From contig NZ_VFTZ01000004.1 in the NCBI RefSeq assembly GCF_006440775.1, forward strand, positions 186,001 to 250,000: 64,000 nucleotides of DNA, in the 5' to 3' direction. Source of the stretch: Mesorhizobium sp. B2-7-2. GTDB taxonomy: Bacteria > Pseudomonadota > Alphaproteobacteria > Rhizobiales > Rhizobiaceae. The notes under the pieces were generated by a model. It made no database searches and was not told the origin of the DNA. It was given only the letters and a program-made list of their open reading frames with translations. A program made the position numbers and the translations under genes. Below are positions 9,601 through 17,346 of the stretch, piece by piece. The first letter of the stretch is position 1. Each line of letters opens with the position of its first letter.

Positions 9601-10202
9601 GGTTGCCTGGTGCGGTGCTTCTTGAGCAGTCCTAGAAAGGCGAGCCAGCTTGCCTTGTCGCGCTCGCGGTCCGATTCCTGCGTCGTATAGCGGCCGGCCG
9701 TGTCGATCAGCACCGCCTCGTCGGTGAACCACCAGTCGCAGGATCGCGTGCCGCCGACGCCAGCCAGCGGCTGCGCGCCACCCGAGCCGGCAAGCGGAAA
9801 CTTCAGCCCGGAATTGACCAGCGCCGTCGTCTTGCCGGCGCCTGGCGGGCCGATGATGATGTACCAGGGAATGTCATACAGGAAATTGCGCTTGCCGCTC
9901 GTCCGCTTCAGCGTCGCGATCGCTTCGCTCATGCGCGCTTCGAGCACCTGCGAATCGTCGTGGCGTTCGTCGCCGCGCACGATCGCCGTTTCGAGCGCCT
10001 TTTGCGCCTTGCGCCGCTGCCAGAAGCGGATGCCGTAGAACAGCGCAAGCACCACGATGGTGACGCCGATGATCGTGGCCCTGAGCCACACCGGTCCAAG
10101 CGGGCGTGTATCGGCGAAGCGGATCAGCGGCCCGGCATACCAGACCGCCGCCGAGAAACCGGCAAGCGCGGCCAAGCTGAAGATCCGCAGCATCCAGCGC
10201 AT
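6675..10202 (-). CDS. tssM: T6SS membrane-complex protein TssM (IcmF), copy 1
   Basis: A 1175-residue IcmF/TssM inner-membrane protein. Two hydrophobic segments lie in the first 65 residues, then a cytoplasmic NTPase-like domain with an intact Walker A, GPPGAGKT at 118-125, and the IDTAGRY motif. A further transmembrane helix (FGGLAAIALAAVAVLGVLGL) precedes the large periplasmic part that in other systems contacts TssJ and peptidoglycan. The ATG shares its A with the tssL stop (TGATG), so the two are coupled. This is the first of two TssM genes in the window; the other, at 21789-25331, is clearly divergent, for example GPPATGKT in Walker A. Confidence 0.95.
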   Translation of the reverse strand: MRWMLRIFSLAALAGFSAAVWYAGPLIRFADTRPLGPVWLRATIIGVTIVVLALFYGIRFWQRRKAQKALETAIVRGDERHDDSQVLEARMSEAIATLKRTSGKRNFLYDIPWYIIIGPPGAGKTTALVNSGLKFPLAGSGGAQPLAGVGGTRSCDWWFTDEAVLIDTAGRYTTQESDRERDKASWLAFLGLLKKHRTRQPINGVILAISLADLIGFDDRQLDAHVSEIRSRLRELHETLKVQFPVYLLFTKADLIAGFMDYFGDFDEARRRKVWGATFQTADRTKNMAGEAPAAFDELAKRLAEEVADRLQEEPDPLARIALFGFPAQFGTLKNRITQFVGSLFDTSRSQVNVSLRGLYFSSGTQEGTPFDQVLGAIGRSFGSAAQAHLSGAGKSFFLHDLLANVIFPESGWVSFDRAAERRIRLARFGGLAAIALAAVAVLGVLGLSFFANKALIASTRQAMAHYRDSADSLLKSTAVSDVDLENVIGPLDQLRNLPAGFENSDQGKPVEETFGLSQRERLLSASKTAYRQALERTFRSRLLVQAERTIQARMADPVALYEPLKIYLMLGGKAPKVDDELIVSWMKQDWEENRYPGENNREGRTQLEKHLRAMLALDDAYDPTFALNQPLVEAAQRSLGRMSLADRASAQIKSAVYAARLQDFSIAAKAGPEAQLLFERTDGSQLADLHVPGLYTRAGFNRFFLPQLARIAQMLVDDQWVLGGGGEQGGIDQDLPKLGPELTDRYGKEFAAAWNGVLDQLKLKAMLKDKPQYLALSALAAPDSPLDQLFTAIADETALTKDSGADGDIGTAQQDPASMAKGLARIGLQIAGGKSQSRAGASSAVVQNAGASVEAQFRSFQALVGGAAGRRPLDALTQNFRDIFQSLKLAADVPAQIERVNANLQLQISTLRANVSRLPKPLARMVNAAADELEGNVAEASVANLNQSLDQTVTRVCEEAVNGRYPFTRDGSDEISMADFTKLFAPGGLMDRFFAQNLAPLIDMTGQEWTWKQDARSSKDLAKSTLKVFQSAAEIRSAFFPSGGSVPSVSITITPTSLNSEVDSALLDVDGQTVQSAQAGNAPSIVTWPSGAASGSASLSLVPEMPGRASALKFEGPWALKRLFDKATITGDGANTEARFVIGGRDVAYTIQAGSGANPLLLPALSGFSCPKAF

Positions 10203-11737
10203 CAGTCGCCGTTCTCCGCCGCCGCGCTCGTCTGCAAGGTCTCCTGTTTCGGGATCATCACGTCGACGCGGCGGTTCTTGGCGCGGCCTTCCGCCGTGCC
10301 ATTGTCGGCGATCGGTTCGTCCTCCCCCTTGCCGTCGGCGCTCAGCCGCGACGGGTCCTTCAATCGCTTGGCCATCATCGCCTGAACGGCCTTCGCCCGG
10401 GCAACGGAAAGATCGAAATTCGATTTGAACGTGCTCGATTTCTTCGGCTTCACATCGTCGGTGTGGCCGATGATGTTGATGGGGCCCGGTTCAGCGTCGA
10501 GCGCCGTGGCGATGTCGGCCGCGACAGGCTGGAACTGCGGCTTCAGCTCCGCCTGGCCGGACGCAAACAAAAGCTGGTTGTTGATCTCGACGACGATGAA
10601 TTCGCCCTTCTCGCCGACGCGCAGTCCGCCGCCGGAGATCTCCTTGGCAAGTGCGGCGCTGATGCGGTCGATCTGGGTGGTATCTGGGACCGCGGGCGGA
10701 GGCAGGCTGGCTTGCGCCGGTTCAGCGGGCGCCGCCACGCTGGCGTGCTCGATGGTGACGAGCGTCGACGGGTTGAGCGCCAGCAATTCGCCGGCGGTCG
10801 CGTCGCCTTCGTCGGTGATCAGCACCCGCAGTCCGAAGAAGGCCGCCGTCACCAGCGTCGCCGCGGCGGCGGCGACCGCCCAGAGCGGCAGCCGCGCCCT
10901 CGGCTTCGGCAACGCAGCCGCCATGCCTTGCCAGCGTGGCGAGATGTCATCATCGGCGCGCGGCTTGAAATAGCGCAGCGTGTCGTAGACGTCGCGCCGG
11001 ACGCGTTCGAGCATGTTTCGTTCGCCTGTCAATCCCCGATACTGGCCTTCGAAGCCCAGCGACAGGCAGGCATGCATCAGTTCGAGCAGGTCGTAATGTG
11101 CTTCCGGCCTCGCCAGAATCTTGTTCAACGCTTCGTAGAAGCCCGTGCCCGCCGGTTGGGTGTGGAAGAACCGCGCCGCCAGGCTGTGCTGGAGCCAGCT
11201 GTCCTTGCCCGGCCAAGGTAGATTGCCGACGAGGTCGTCGGCGGTTTCGCAAAGGGCGAATTTGGCGATGCGTGCGTCTTCCTCGGCTACGCCGGCTTTG
11301 GCGATCGCGTGGTCGAAGGTCTCGATCGCGTCGGCGATACGCTCCGCCAAGGGCGCGGCTTGCCGTTCGACCGGCATCAGCCGCAATTGGCCGAAGAGCA
11401 TCAGCAGCGCCGCCGCCGCGGCAAGGATCGGATTTGTCGCGGCGTATTGCACGCCCTCGGCGGCGGCGAGCAGGGCATCCTGAGGCAGCTCCGGCATCGC
11501 GTTGACCTCTGCTCCCGGGGTTGGGCCCTGAAACAGCACGGTTTCGGATGACCAGCCGGTTGGCATCTGTCGGCCGCCGCCGGGGTCGAACACTGTCGCT
11601 TCGCGAGCAGGCGTTGGAGCAGGACGTGCGCCTTCCGGACCGGATCTCTCGGGAGCCGCAAGCGGCTTTTGCTTTGGCCGCGGCGCGCGGATGACGGTCT
11701 TGTCCGCCGGCCTGGAAGGATCGTCCTTGGAGCTCAT
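10202..11737 (-). CDS. tssL: T6SS membrane-complex protein TssL (DotU) with OmpA-like C-terminus, copy 1
   Basis: A 511-residue extended TssL. Residues about 95-260 form the cytoplasmic DotU domain, including CLSLGFEGQYRG. A transmembrane helix (LPLWAVAAAAATLVTAAFFG) follows, then a periplasmic OmpA/peptidoglycan-binding domain with IIGHTDDV and LSVARAKAV. The N-terminal tail is disordered and carries three Thr-Val motifs: Thr14 (DKTVIR), Thr48 (EATVFD) and Thr66 (SETVLF). In Agrobacterium tumefaciens, PpkA phosphorylates TssL at Thr14 and the phosphothreonine binds Fha; the match in position supports the ATG at 11737 rather than a start 12 codons upstream. The stop overlaps the tssM start by one base. 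Confidence 0.93.
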   Translation of the reverse strand: MSSKDDPSRPADKTVIRAPRPKQKPLAAPERSGPEGARPAPTPAREATVFDPGGGRQMPTGWSSETVLFQGPTPGAEVNAMPELPQDALLAAAEGVQYAATNPILAAAAALLMLFGQLRLMPVERQAAPLAERIADAIETFDHAIAKAGVAEEDARIAKFALCETADDLVGNLPWPGKDSWLQHSLAARFFHTQPAGTGFYEALNKILARPEAHYDLLELMHACLSLGFEGQYRGLTGERNMLERVRRDVYDTLRYFKPRADDDISPRWQGMAAALPKPRARLPLWAVAAAAATLVTAAFFGLRVLITDEGDATAGELLALNPSTLVTIEHASVAAPAEPAQASLPPPAVPDTTQIDRISAALAKEISGGGLRVGEKGEFIVVEINNQLLFASGQAELKPQFQPVAADIATALDAEPGPINIIGHTDDVKPKKSSTFKSNFDLSVARAKAVQAMMAKRLKDPSRLSADGKGEDEPIADNGTAEGRAKNRRVDVMIPKQETLQTSAAAENGD

Positions 11738-12033
11738 CGGCGACGACCTATCGTCGCGGCGCAACAGGCACACCTTTGCCCGGGGAAACGCGTTTCAGGC
11801 TGAACCTCAGCGGCGGGCCGCACGGAAAGGCTCATCTCGCCGAAACATGACATTGCTGCACACGCCCCAAGCCACGCCGCTTTGCCCGCCGGGCAAGCGT
11901 CCCTGGGCATTCTAGTCGCCCGGATACCCAATTGAAACGGCCCGCCGATTGAAATCGCAGAGCAAGATGCTCGAAGGGGCGGCATCTTCTATGAGACCCG
12001 TCACATACGGTTGGCGGGGTCTGTGCCGTGCGG
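11738..12033. other. Gap between tagH and tssL with a perfect small palindrome
   Basis: These 296 bases separate two same-direction T6SS genes that in similar clusters are usually adjacent. No coding frame with recognisable protein is seen. A perfect 15-base palindrome, TTGCCCG-C-CGGGCAA, occupies 11882-11896; without a following T-run it is not a convincing terminator. The gap may contain a separate promoter for the tssL-tssM-pppA-ppkA genes, but none can be called by eye. Confidence 0.4.
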
Positions 12034-13113
12034 CTATTTCTGCTTGTCGGCCTTGGCGTAGGCTTCGGCGAAATAGGCGAGGAAGACATCCAGCATGCCG
12101 TTCTCGTGCTTGTCTTCCATCGCCCGCCAGGTCGCGACAAGCGCATCCCAAGCCTGGCTCTTCCTGGACGAGAAGGATGCCGGCGGGATTTTCTTGGCGA
12201 TCGCCTCCGGCGACAAGTCGTCGAGCAGCCTGGACAGCGCGGCCTGCATGGCGGCATAGGTCGCGATCTCATGCGCCTTCAGGTCGCGGAACGCATCCTC
12301 GACGCTGCGCCTGGCATCGAGATAACCGGCCCTGCGCTTGGCGAACATGATCTCCAATATGTCGTCGGTGCCCGGCACGAATTTCAGTGGGTTGTTGTCC
12401 TCGGCGCCGATCATTGTCCGGTGCGAGCTCTTGGCGAGAACTTTTGCCGCCGCGCGCGCCTTGAGCAGCAGCGATAGCTGCTCGACAGTGCTCCTCAGCA
12501 CCGCGCCGATCTCGGCCGCGACATCGTGCGGGTCGCGCGACTGCAGCAAGTCAGGCGCGATGCCCGCCGCCCTGGCGATCTCCCGCAGCATCGCGTCCGC
12601 TTCCGCCGGCCGATTGGCCGGGGCCGCCGGACCGGGCTGCGGGGCCGAGGATCTGGAGACGGGCGCCGCCCCGGTCGGGTGCTGTTCCGCCGGACTGAAG
12701 AACGGCTCATGGCCGGGAACCGACGGGCCGCCGGGCGAGGGCGGCAGCTCGCGCTGCGTCGATGTCGTCCCGGTCTGCGGATGTCCGGTCGGGGCCCGTT
12801 CGTCTTCGATCGAAACGCCGACGACATAGCGGCCGATCAGCAGCCGGTCGCCCTGCGCCAGCCGATGCGGCCCGCTCATGCGCTGGCTGGACCCGTTGAC
12901 GAAAGTGCCGTTGCGCGAGACATCGTAGAGCCAGAACGAGCCCGCCTGGTAGCGGACCTCGCAGTGCCGGCCCGAAATGAACTTGTCCGGGTCCGACAGC
13001 GTCCAGTCGCAATTCTCGCGGCCGATCTCGAAGCTGCGGTCGCGGGCGGCGTAGCTGGCGGTGGTGCCGGCCGGCAGCCTGTCGACATTGCTGATCTGGA
13101 GCGAGATGAACAT
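12034..13113 (-). CDS. tagH: T6SS FHA-domain protein TagH (Fha), copy 1
   Basis: A 359-residue protein. Residues about 1-105 are a forkhead-associated phosphothreonine-binding domain with the typical core (FEIGREN near 28, SGRHCEV, DVSRNGTFVNG). A Pro-rich linker follows, and a helical TagH C-terminal domain (about 180-355, with NPLKFVP and the VEDAFRDLKAHE region). It should bind threonine-phosphorylated partners such as TssL and so couple the PpkA/PppA switch to assembly of the secretion machine. It is the first gene of the leftward tagH-tssL-tssM-pppA-ppkA unit. A second FHA/TagH gene lies at 28491-29933. Confidence 0.93.
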   Translation of the reverse strand: MFISLQISNVDRLPAGTTASYAARDRSFEIGRENCDWTLSDPDKFISGRHCEVRYQAGSFWLYDVSRNGTFVNGSSQRMSGPHRLAQGDRLLIGRYVVGVSIEDERAPTGHPQTGTTSTQRELPPSPGGPSVPGHEPFFSPAEQHPTGAAPVSRSSAPQPGPAAPANRPAEADAMLREIARAAGIAPDLLQSRDPHDVAAEIGAVLRSTVEQLSLLLKARAAAKVLAKSSHRTMIGAEDNNPLKFVPGTDDILEIMFAKRRAGYLDARRSVEDAFRDLKAHEIATYAAMQAALSRLLDDLSPEAIAKKIPPASFSSRKSQAWDALVATWRAMEDKHENGMLDVFLAYFAEAYAKADKQK

Positions 13114-13419
13114 CCGGAAGCGTCGCCCAACTTGGTCAACAAATGCTTATTTTCCGCGCAATCCGGGCGGAAACGCCAACGTAGCTTTCCTGGAATTGCT
13201 CTGGCATTCTAGCAGCTTGCGAGCGCGGCGGGAGAGGAGCGTTTCACACCGGCGCATGGGGCAGTTTAGCCACGGCTGTTATTTGGCGGCCGCCAAACAT
13301 ATGCTAGGCTGAAAGCGGTCCGGTGCGGTGGGCGTGAAAAGTTCCCGAACGTGATGCGGTTAACATAGCGGGGGCTTCAATCCATCATACTGGCGGCCGC
13401 GTCCAGGAGGGGCACGACC
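13114..13419. promoter_or_regulatory. Divergent promoter gap between tagH and vgrG, with a 16-bp palindrome
   Basis: This 306-bp AT-richer gap separates the leftward tagH unit from rightward vgrG and must hold promoters for both. A perfect palindrome TTTGGCGGCCGCCAAA lies at 13282-13297. Its inner bases TGGCGGCCGC recur at 13391-13400, just before the vgrG ribosome-binding site (AGGAGG at about 13405). The palindrome could be a regulator site. A GG-N10-GC arrangement near 13191-13204 is too poor for a sigma-54 call. Confidence 0.45.
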
Positions 13420-15744
13420 ATGCCGAACGAACGCGCCACGGTTGTGCAGACGCCGGCTGGCGCCGACCTGACCTTCACCCATCTCATCGGCCGCGATGAG
13501 ATCAGTCGCTGTTTTGCCTATAGGGTCGGCTTCGTCTCGAAAAACCGCGACGTCGATCCGTTGAAGATGCTGGGCGGCGTCGTTTCGGTCGAGGGCGAAT
13601 CCGATCCGAAGCGCTGGTTCAGCGGCCTCGTGTCGGATTTCAAGCTGACCCGCATCGAGGACCGGCTGGCCTTCTACGAGGCGACCGTCAGGCCATGGCT
13701 CTGGTTCCTCGGCAACACCACCGATTGTCGTATCTTCCAGAACATGACGGCGGTGGAGATCGTCGAGAAGATATTCTCGAAATACGGCATCGCCAAATTC
13801 GAGAAGCGGCTGCAGGGGTCCTATCCTCAGCGCGAATATTGCGTCCAGTACGACGAGAGCGATCTCGATTTCGTTCAGCGGCTGCTCGAGCACGAGGGCA
13901 TCTTCTATTTCTTCGAGCATGACGAGGGCAAGCATACGCTCATCCTCTGCGACGCGATGAGCAAGCTGAAGTCGGCGCCCGGTTACGAGAAGGTGCTTTA
14001 CAATTTCGAGGGCCAGGCCTCACGGCGCGATGTCGAATACATCACCGAATGGATACCTGGCAGCGCGGTGCGCCCTGGCGCCTATGCCCATACGGATTAT
14101 GATTTCGAGAAGCCCGGCGCCGATCTGATGGCGAAATCCGCCCAGCCTTTCGCCCATAAGGAAGCCTCGGGCGAGAACTACCGCCAGCCCGGCGCGCATC
14201 TCGATGTCGGGCGGGGCGACAAGATCGCAGGGATCCGCCGCGAGGAACTCCAGGCCGTGCACCAGCACAGCACGGCGGTGGGCACCGTGCGCGGCCTTTT
14301 TTCCGGCTGCAAGTTCACGCTCGAAAGCTTTCCGCGCGACGACCAGAACCAGGACTATCTGGTGGTCAGCGCCGAATACCGGCTGTTCGACCCGGGCTAC
14401 CGGACCCAGAACGAGGCCCACAGCGAGAATTTCAAGGTGGTGCTCGGCGTGGCACCCACCAAACTGCCCTATCGCCCGGCGCGCATCACGCCGCGGCCGA
14501 TCATGCGCGGCCCGCAGACGGCGACCGTCGTCGGTCCTTCGGGCGAGGAGATCTTCACCGACAAATATGCGCGGGTGAAAGTGCAGTTCCACTGGGACCG
14601 GCTCGGCAAGAAGGACCAGAACTCATCCTGCTTCGTGCGCGTCTCGCAGACATGGGCCGGCAGCAACTGGGGCTTCATCCAGATCCCACGCATCGGCCAG
14701 GAGGTCATCGTCGATTTCATCGAAGGCGATCCGGACCTGCCGATCATCACCGGCCGCGTCTACAACGCCTCACAGATGCCGCCCTATGGGCTACCGGGCA
14801 ACGCCACACAGTCCGGCTGGAAGTCGAATTCCTCGAAAGGCGGCGGCGGCTACAACGAGCTGATGTTCGAGGACAAGGCCGGCTCCGAGCTGGTCAATTT
14901 CCAGGCCCAGAAGGACCACCATCTGCTGATCAAGCACGACCGCAACAAGACGGTCCAGCACGACCAGTCCGACCGTATTGACCACGACGCCAAGCACTCC
15001 GTCGGCCACAACCTCGATGAAGACGTCGGCAACAACAAGACCGTCAAGATCGGCGTCGACCAGACGACGAACATCGGCTCGAACGACACCGAGACAGTGG
15101 GCAAGAATCGCTCGCTGACAGTGATGGCAAACGAGACGATCCATGTCGTCGCCAACTCGACGGAGAACATCGACGCCAACCATTCGCAGACGGTGGGGCT
15201 CAACCAGACGGTGACGGTGGCTGTCGCGCGCGTGGACACGGTGGGGGCGGCGGAAACCAGAACCGTTGGCGCGACACAGATAAATACCATCGGGGCGACC
15301 CGCGCTGTCAGTGTCGGCATCAGCCAAAGCCATGATATCGGGGCCAGCGACAGCTGGAACGTTGGAGCCGGGCAGACGGTCAACATTGGCGCGGATCAAA
15401 GCGTGACGATCGGGAGCGCTCAGAAATTCAGCGTTGGCGCGGCGCGCAGCGCCAGCGTAGGGGCCGATGACTCCACGTCAGTCGGGGGTGCTCACTCGCT
15501 GGGGATCGCAAAGGGCAGCTCGATCAGCGTCGGCGAAGACAGTTCGATAAAAGTTGGCAAGAACTTGGTGATCGACGCCGGCGATTCGATCACGCTCAAA
15601 TGCGGCTCGGCCACGATCACGATGAAGAAGAACGGCAATATCGCTATCGAAGGCAAGGATATATCCATCAAGGGCAGCGGCAAGATCAACGTCAACGCAG
15701 ACAGCGATGTGAACATCAAGGGCAGCACCGTCCACAATAATTGA
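13420..15744 (+). CDS. vgrG: T6SS spike protein VgrG (TssI)
   Basis: A 774-residue VgrG. The gp27-like part (about 1-370) contains the family-typical YCVQYDESDLDFVQRLLEHEG stretch near 140, followed by the gp5-like OB domain (KVQFHWDRLG, VSQTWAGSNWGF and EGDPDLPIITGRVYN). From residue 521 to about 720 some 25 consecutive octads of the pattern G-x-x-x-x-x-x-V/I form the needle beta-helix. The tail after 720 carries no obvious toxin domain, so this is a structural spike rather than a specialised effector. A strong AGGAGG Shine-Dalgarno precedes the ATG. It heads a small plus-strand operon with the DUF6484 and TIGR02270 genes. Confidence 0.96.
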   Translation: MPNERATVVQTPAGADLTFTHLIGRDEISRCFAYRVGFVSKNRDVDPLKMLGGVVSVEGESDPKRWFSGLVSDFKLTRIEDRLAFYEATVRPWLWFLGNTTDCRIFQNMTAVEIVEKIFSKYGIAKFEKRLQGSYPQREYCVQYDESDLDFVQRLLEHEGIFYFFEHDEGKHTLILCDAMSKLKSAPGYEKVLYNFEGQASRRDVEYITEWIPGSAVRPGAYAHTDYDFEKPGADLMAKSAQPFAHKEASGENYRQPGAHLDVGRGDKIAGIRREELQAVHQHSTAVGTVRGLFSGCKFTLESFPRDDQNQDYLVVSAEYRLFDPGYRTQNEAHSENFKVVLGVAPTKLPYRPARITPRPIMRGPQTATVVGPSGEEIFTDKYARVKVQFHWDRLGKKDQNSSCFVRVSQTWAGSNWGFIQIPRIGQEVIVDFIEGDPDLPIITGRVYNASQMPPYGLPGNATQSGWKSNSSKGGGGYNELMFEDKAGSELVNFQAQKDHHLLIKHDRNKTVQHDQSDRIDHDAKHSVGHNLDEDVGNNKTVKIGVDQTTNIGSNDTETVGKNRSLTVMANETIHVVANSTENIDANHSQTVGLNQTVTVAVARVDTVGAAETRTVGATQINTIGATRAVSVGISQSHDIGASDSWNVGAGQTVNIGADQSVTIGSAQKFSVGAARSASVGADDSTSVGGAHSLGIAKGSSISVGEDSSIKVGKNLVIDAGDSITLKCGSATITMKKNGNIAIEGKDISIKGSGKINVNADSDVNIKGSTVHNN

Positions 15745-15754
15745 GGATCGAGAA

Positions 15755-16177
15755 ATGGATGTGTTGGGTCGAATAGATGGCGTCGTCATAGGCCTGCTCA
15801 TCGGGTTCGAGGATGGCGCGCCGCTCGTGGTCTTCGTTGGCAATCCCCGGGAGACCGCCATCGCTGCGCGAAGCCTGACGGGTCTCGATACCGCCGCCCT
15901 CGGCTCGGAAGTTGCGTTGCTTTTCGAAGGTGGTGACCCTTCGAAGCCGCTTGTCGTCGGGCGTATCGTGGATTCTGCACGCAATCGCAGTGGCGCTGCG
16001 GTGATACGCGACGGAGAAACGGTCACGATCAACGCAACGGATCGCATCGAACTGCGCTGCGGATTGGCCTCGATTATCTTGGAAAAGGACGGGCGTATCT
16101 CCATACGCGGCAGTCAACTCAATAGCCACGCCAGCGGGGTCAATCGCGTCCGCGGCGCGGCAGTGCATCTGAACTGA
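15755..16177 (+). CDS. DUF6484 domain protein (VgrG-linked)
   Basis: A 140-residue soluble protein starting 10 bp after vgrG. The sequence is rich in beta-strand-forming residues: an N-terminal barrel-like part (VVIGLLIGFEDG, LVVFVG and KPLVVGRI) and a C-terminal VgrG/gp5-like repeat end (RDGETVTINATDRIEL, LEKDGRISIRG). I match it to DUF6484, a family repeatedly found beside vgrG. Its role is not established; a structural or loading accessory of the spike is plausible. No signal peptide or transmembrane segment is visible. Confidence 0.75.
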   Translation: MDVLGRIDGVVIGLLIGFEDGAPLVVFVGNPRETAIAARSLTGLDTAALGSEVALLFEGGDPSKPLVVGRIVDSARNRSGAAVIRDGETVTINATDRIELRCGLASIILEKDGRISIRGSQLNSHASGVNRVRGAAVHLN

Positions 16178-16185
16178 GCCGTATT

Positions 16186-17346
16186 GTGACAATGCAGCGC
16201 TTTGCAACGATTGCTGCCATCGTGGCCCAGCATGTCGAAGATGTCTCTTTCCTGTGGTCGAGGCGTCGGCACGAAATCGACGGTCAAATTCTGGGCGAGG
16301 TCGATATCGGTCGCATCGACCAGCGCCTTCACGCCAACATCGAGGGCATGATCGCATCCGGCGAAGCTGCATGGAATTTGGCCTTGGCCCGCTTCTCCGA
16401 CTATGCTGCACCTGCAGAACTTTTCGCCATCGGCGTACTATCCCTGCACTGGGGCAGTAGGAAGCTGTTGGATACCGCCCTTGACGGTGTCCGGGCCATA
16501 GGTAGCGGCATTGCCGGCATGTCTGGTGCAATCGCGTGCACGACGCGCGGCAAGCTCCGCGCTTTTGTACCGCAATGGCTGGATGAGCAGGACCCGCTGC
16601 TGCAAACGCTGGGGCTGATCGCTCTGACCCACCACAGGGTCGACGCTGGCGATCGCCTGCAAGGCTTTGTTCTGAGTCCCGACATCGGCGTCCGGACGCG
16701 AGCCATCCGGTTGGCCGGGATCATGCGACGGCGTGACTTGATAGGCGACGTGTCCGCCGCGCTCAAGGCGAACGATCCGGGCGAGAGGCTGGCGGCAGCG
16801 CGCGCGCTCTGCCTTCTCGGCGAGGCGCAGTATGCTTACGCGACCCTGGACAAACTAGCCCGGGCAGATGGTTTCATAGGTAGAGAGGCGATAGACATCC
16901 GACTTTTGGTCACGCCCAAACTGGAAGCAAAAAGATGGTTGCAAGAGCGACTTGACCAACCGTCGATGCGCCTTGCGGCGCTCGGGGCGATGGGGATTCT
17001 AGGTGAAGTGTCGATTATGCAATGGCTAGTCGAAAAGATGCGTGATCCATCGCTGGCCTATACCGCCGGTCTTGCCTTGCGTGATCTTATTGAGACGGAT
17101 TTCAACGATACAGGCGTCTTTACCCTGGACCCCCCATCGTTGGGCAAGGAGTTCAAGAAGGTCGAGGATTTTCCACTGCCGATCGCCGACAAGGTTGAAG
17201 CATGGTGGAACGAGAATAAGGGAAAGTCCAAACGCTTCATGTCGATGCGGCGTCTTAAGCTCGACGCCTACCGCACTGCATTTGCCAATTTGTCAGCGCC
17301 GCTGGTCGATTGGCGAAGGACTCGGCAGCATCCGGCCTGGATGTAG
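16186..17346 (+). CDS. TIGR02270-like repeat protein, T6SS-linked
   Basis: A 386-residue protein. The first part includes VSFLWSRRR and EVDIGRIDQRLHANIEGM; the rest is built of alpha-helical HEAT-like repeats with GSGIAGMSGAI, GVRTRAIRLAGIMRR and GERLAAARALCLLGEA. It resembles the TIGR02270 family of uncharacterised proteins found near T6SS genes. The start may be the GTG at 16186 or the ATG two codons later. It is the last gene of the vgrG operon, and its TAG lies directly against the TAA of the opposing ketosynthase-like gene, with no base between them. Function unknown; scaffold or adaptor is inference. Confidence 0.7.
   Translation: MTMQRFATIAAIVAQHVEDVSFLWSRRRHEIDGQILGEVDIGRIDQRLHANIEGMIASGEAAWNLALARFSDYAAPAELFAIGVLSLHWGSRKLLDTALDGVRAIGSGIAGMSGAIACTTRGKLRAFVPQWLDEQDPLLQTLGLIALTHHRVDAGDRLQGFVLSPDIGVRTRAIRLAGIMRRRDLIGDVSAALKANDPGERLAAARALCLLGEAQYAYATLDKLARADGFIGREAIDIRLLVTPKLEAKRWLQERLDQPSMRLAALGAMGILGEVSIMQWLVEKMRDPSLAYTAGLALRDLIETDFNDTGVFTLDPPSLGKEFKKVEDFPLPIADKVEAWWNENKGKSKRFMSMRRLKLDAYRTAFANLSAPLVDWRRTRQHPAWM

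Noticed and set aside
13186..13220. Possible sigma-54 promoter for vgrG
   Set aside because: GG and GC can be placed ten bases apart, but the flanking TTGGC and TTGC contexts are not both present.
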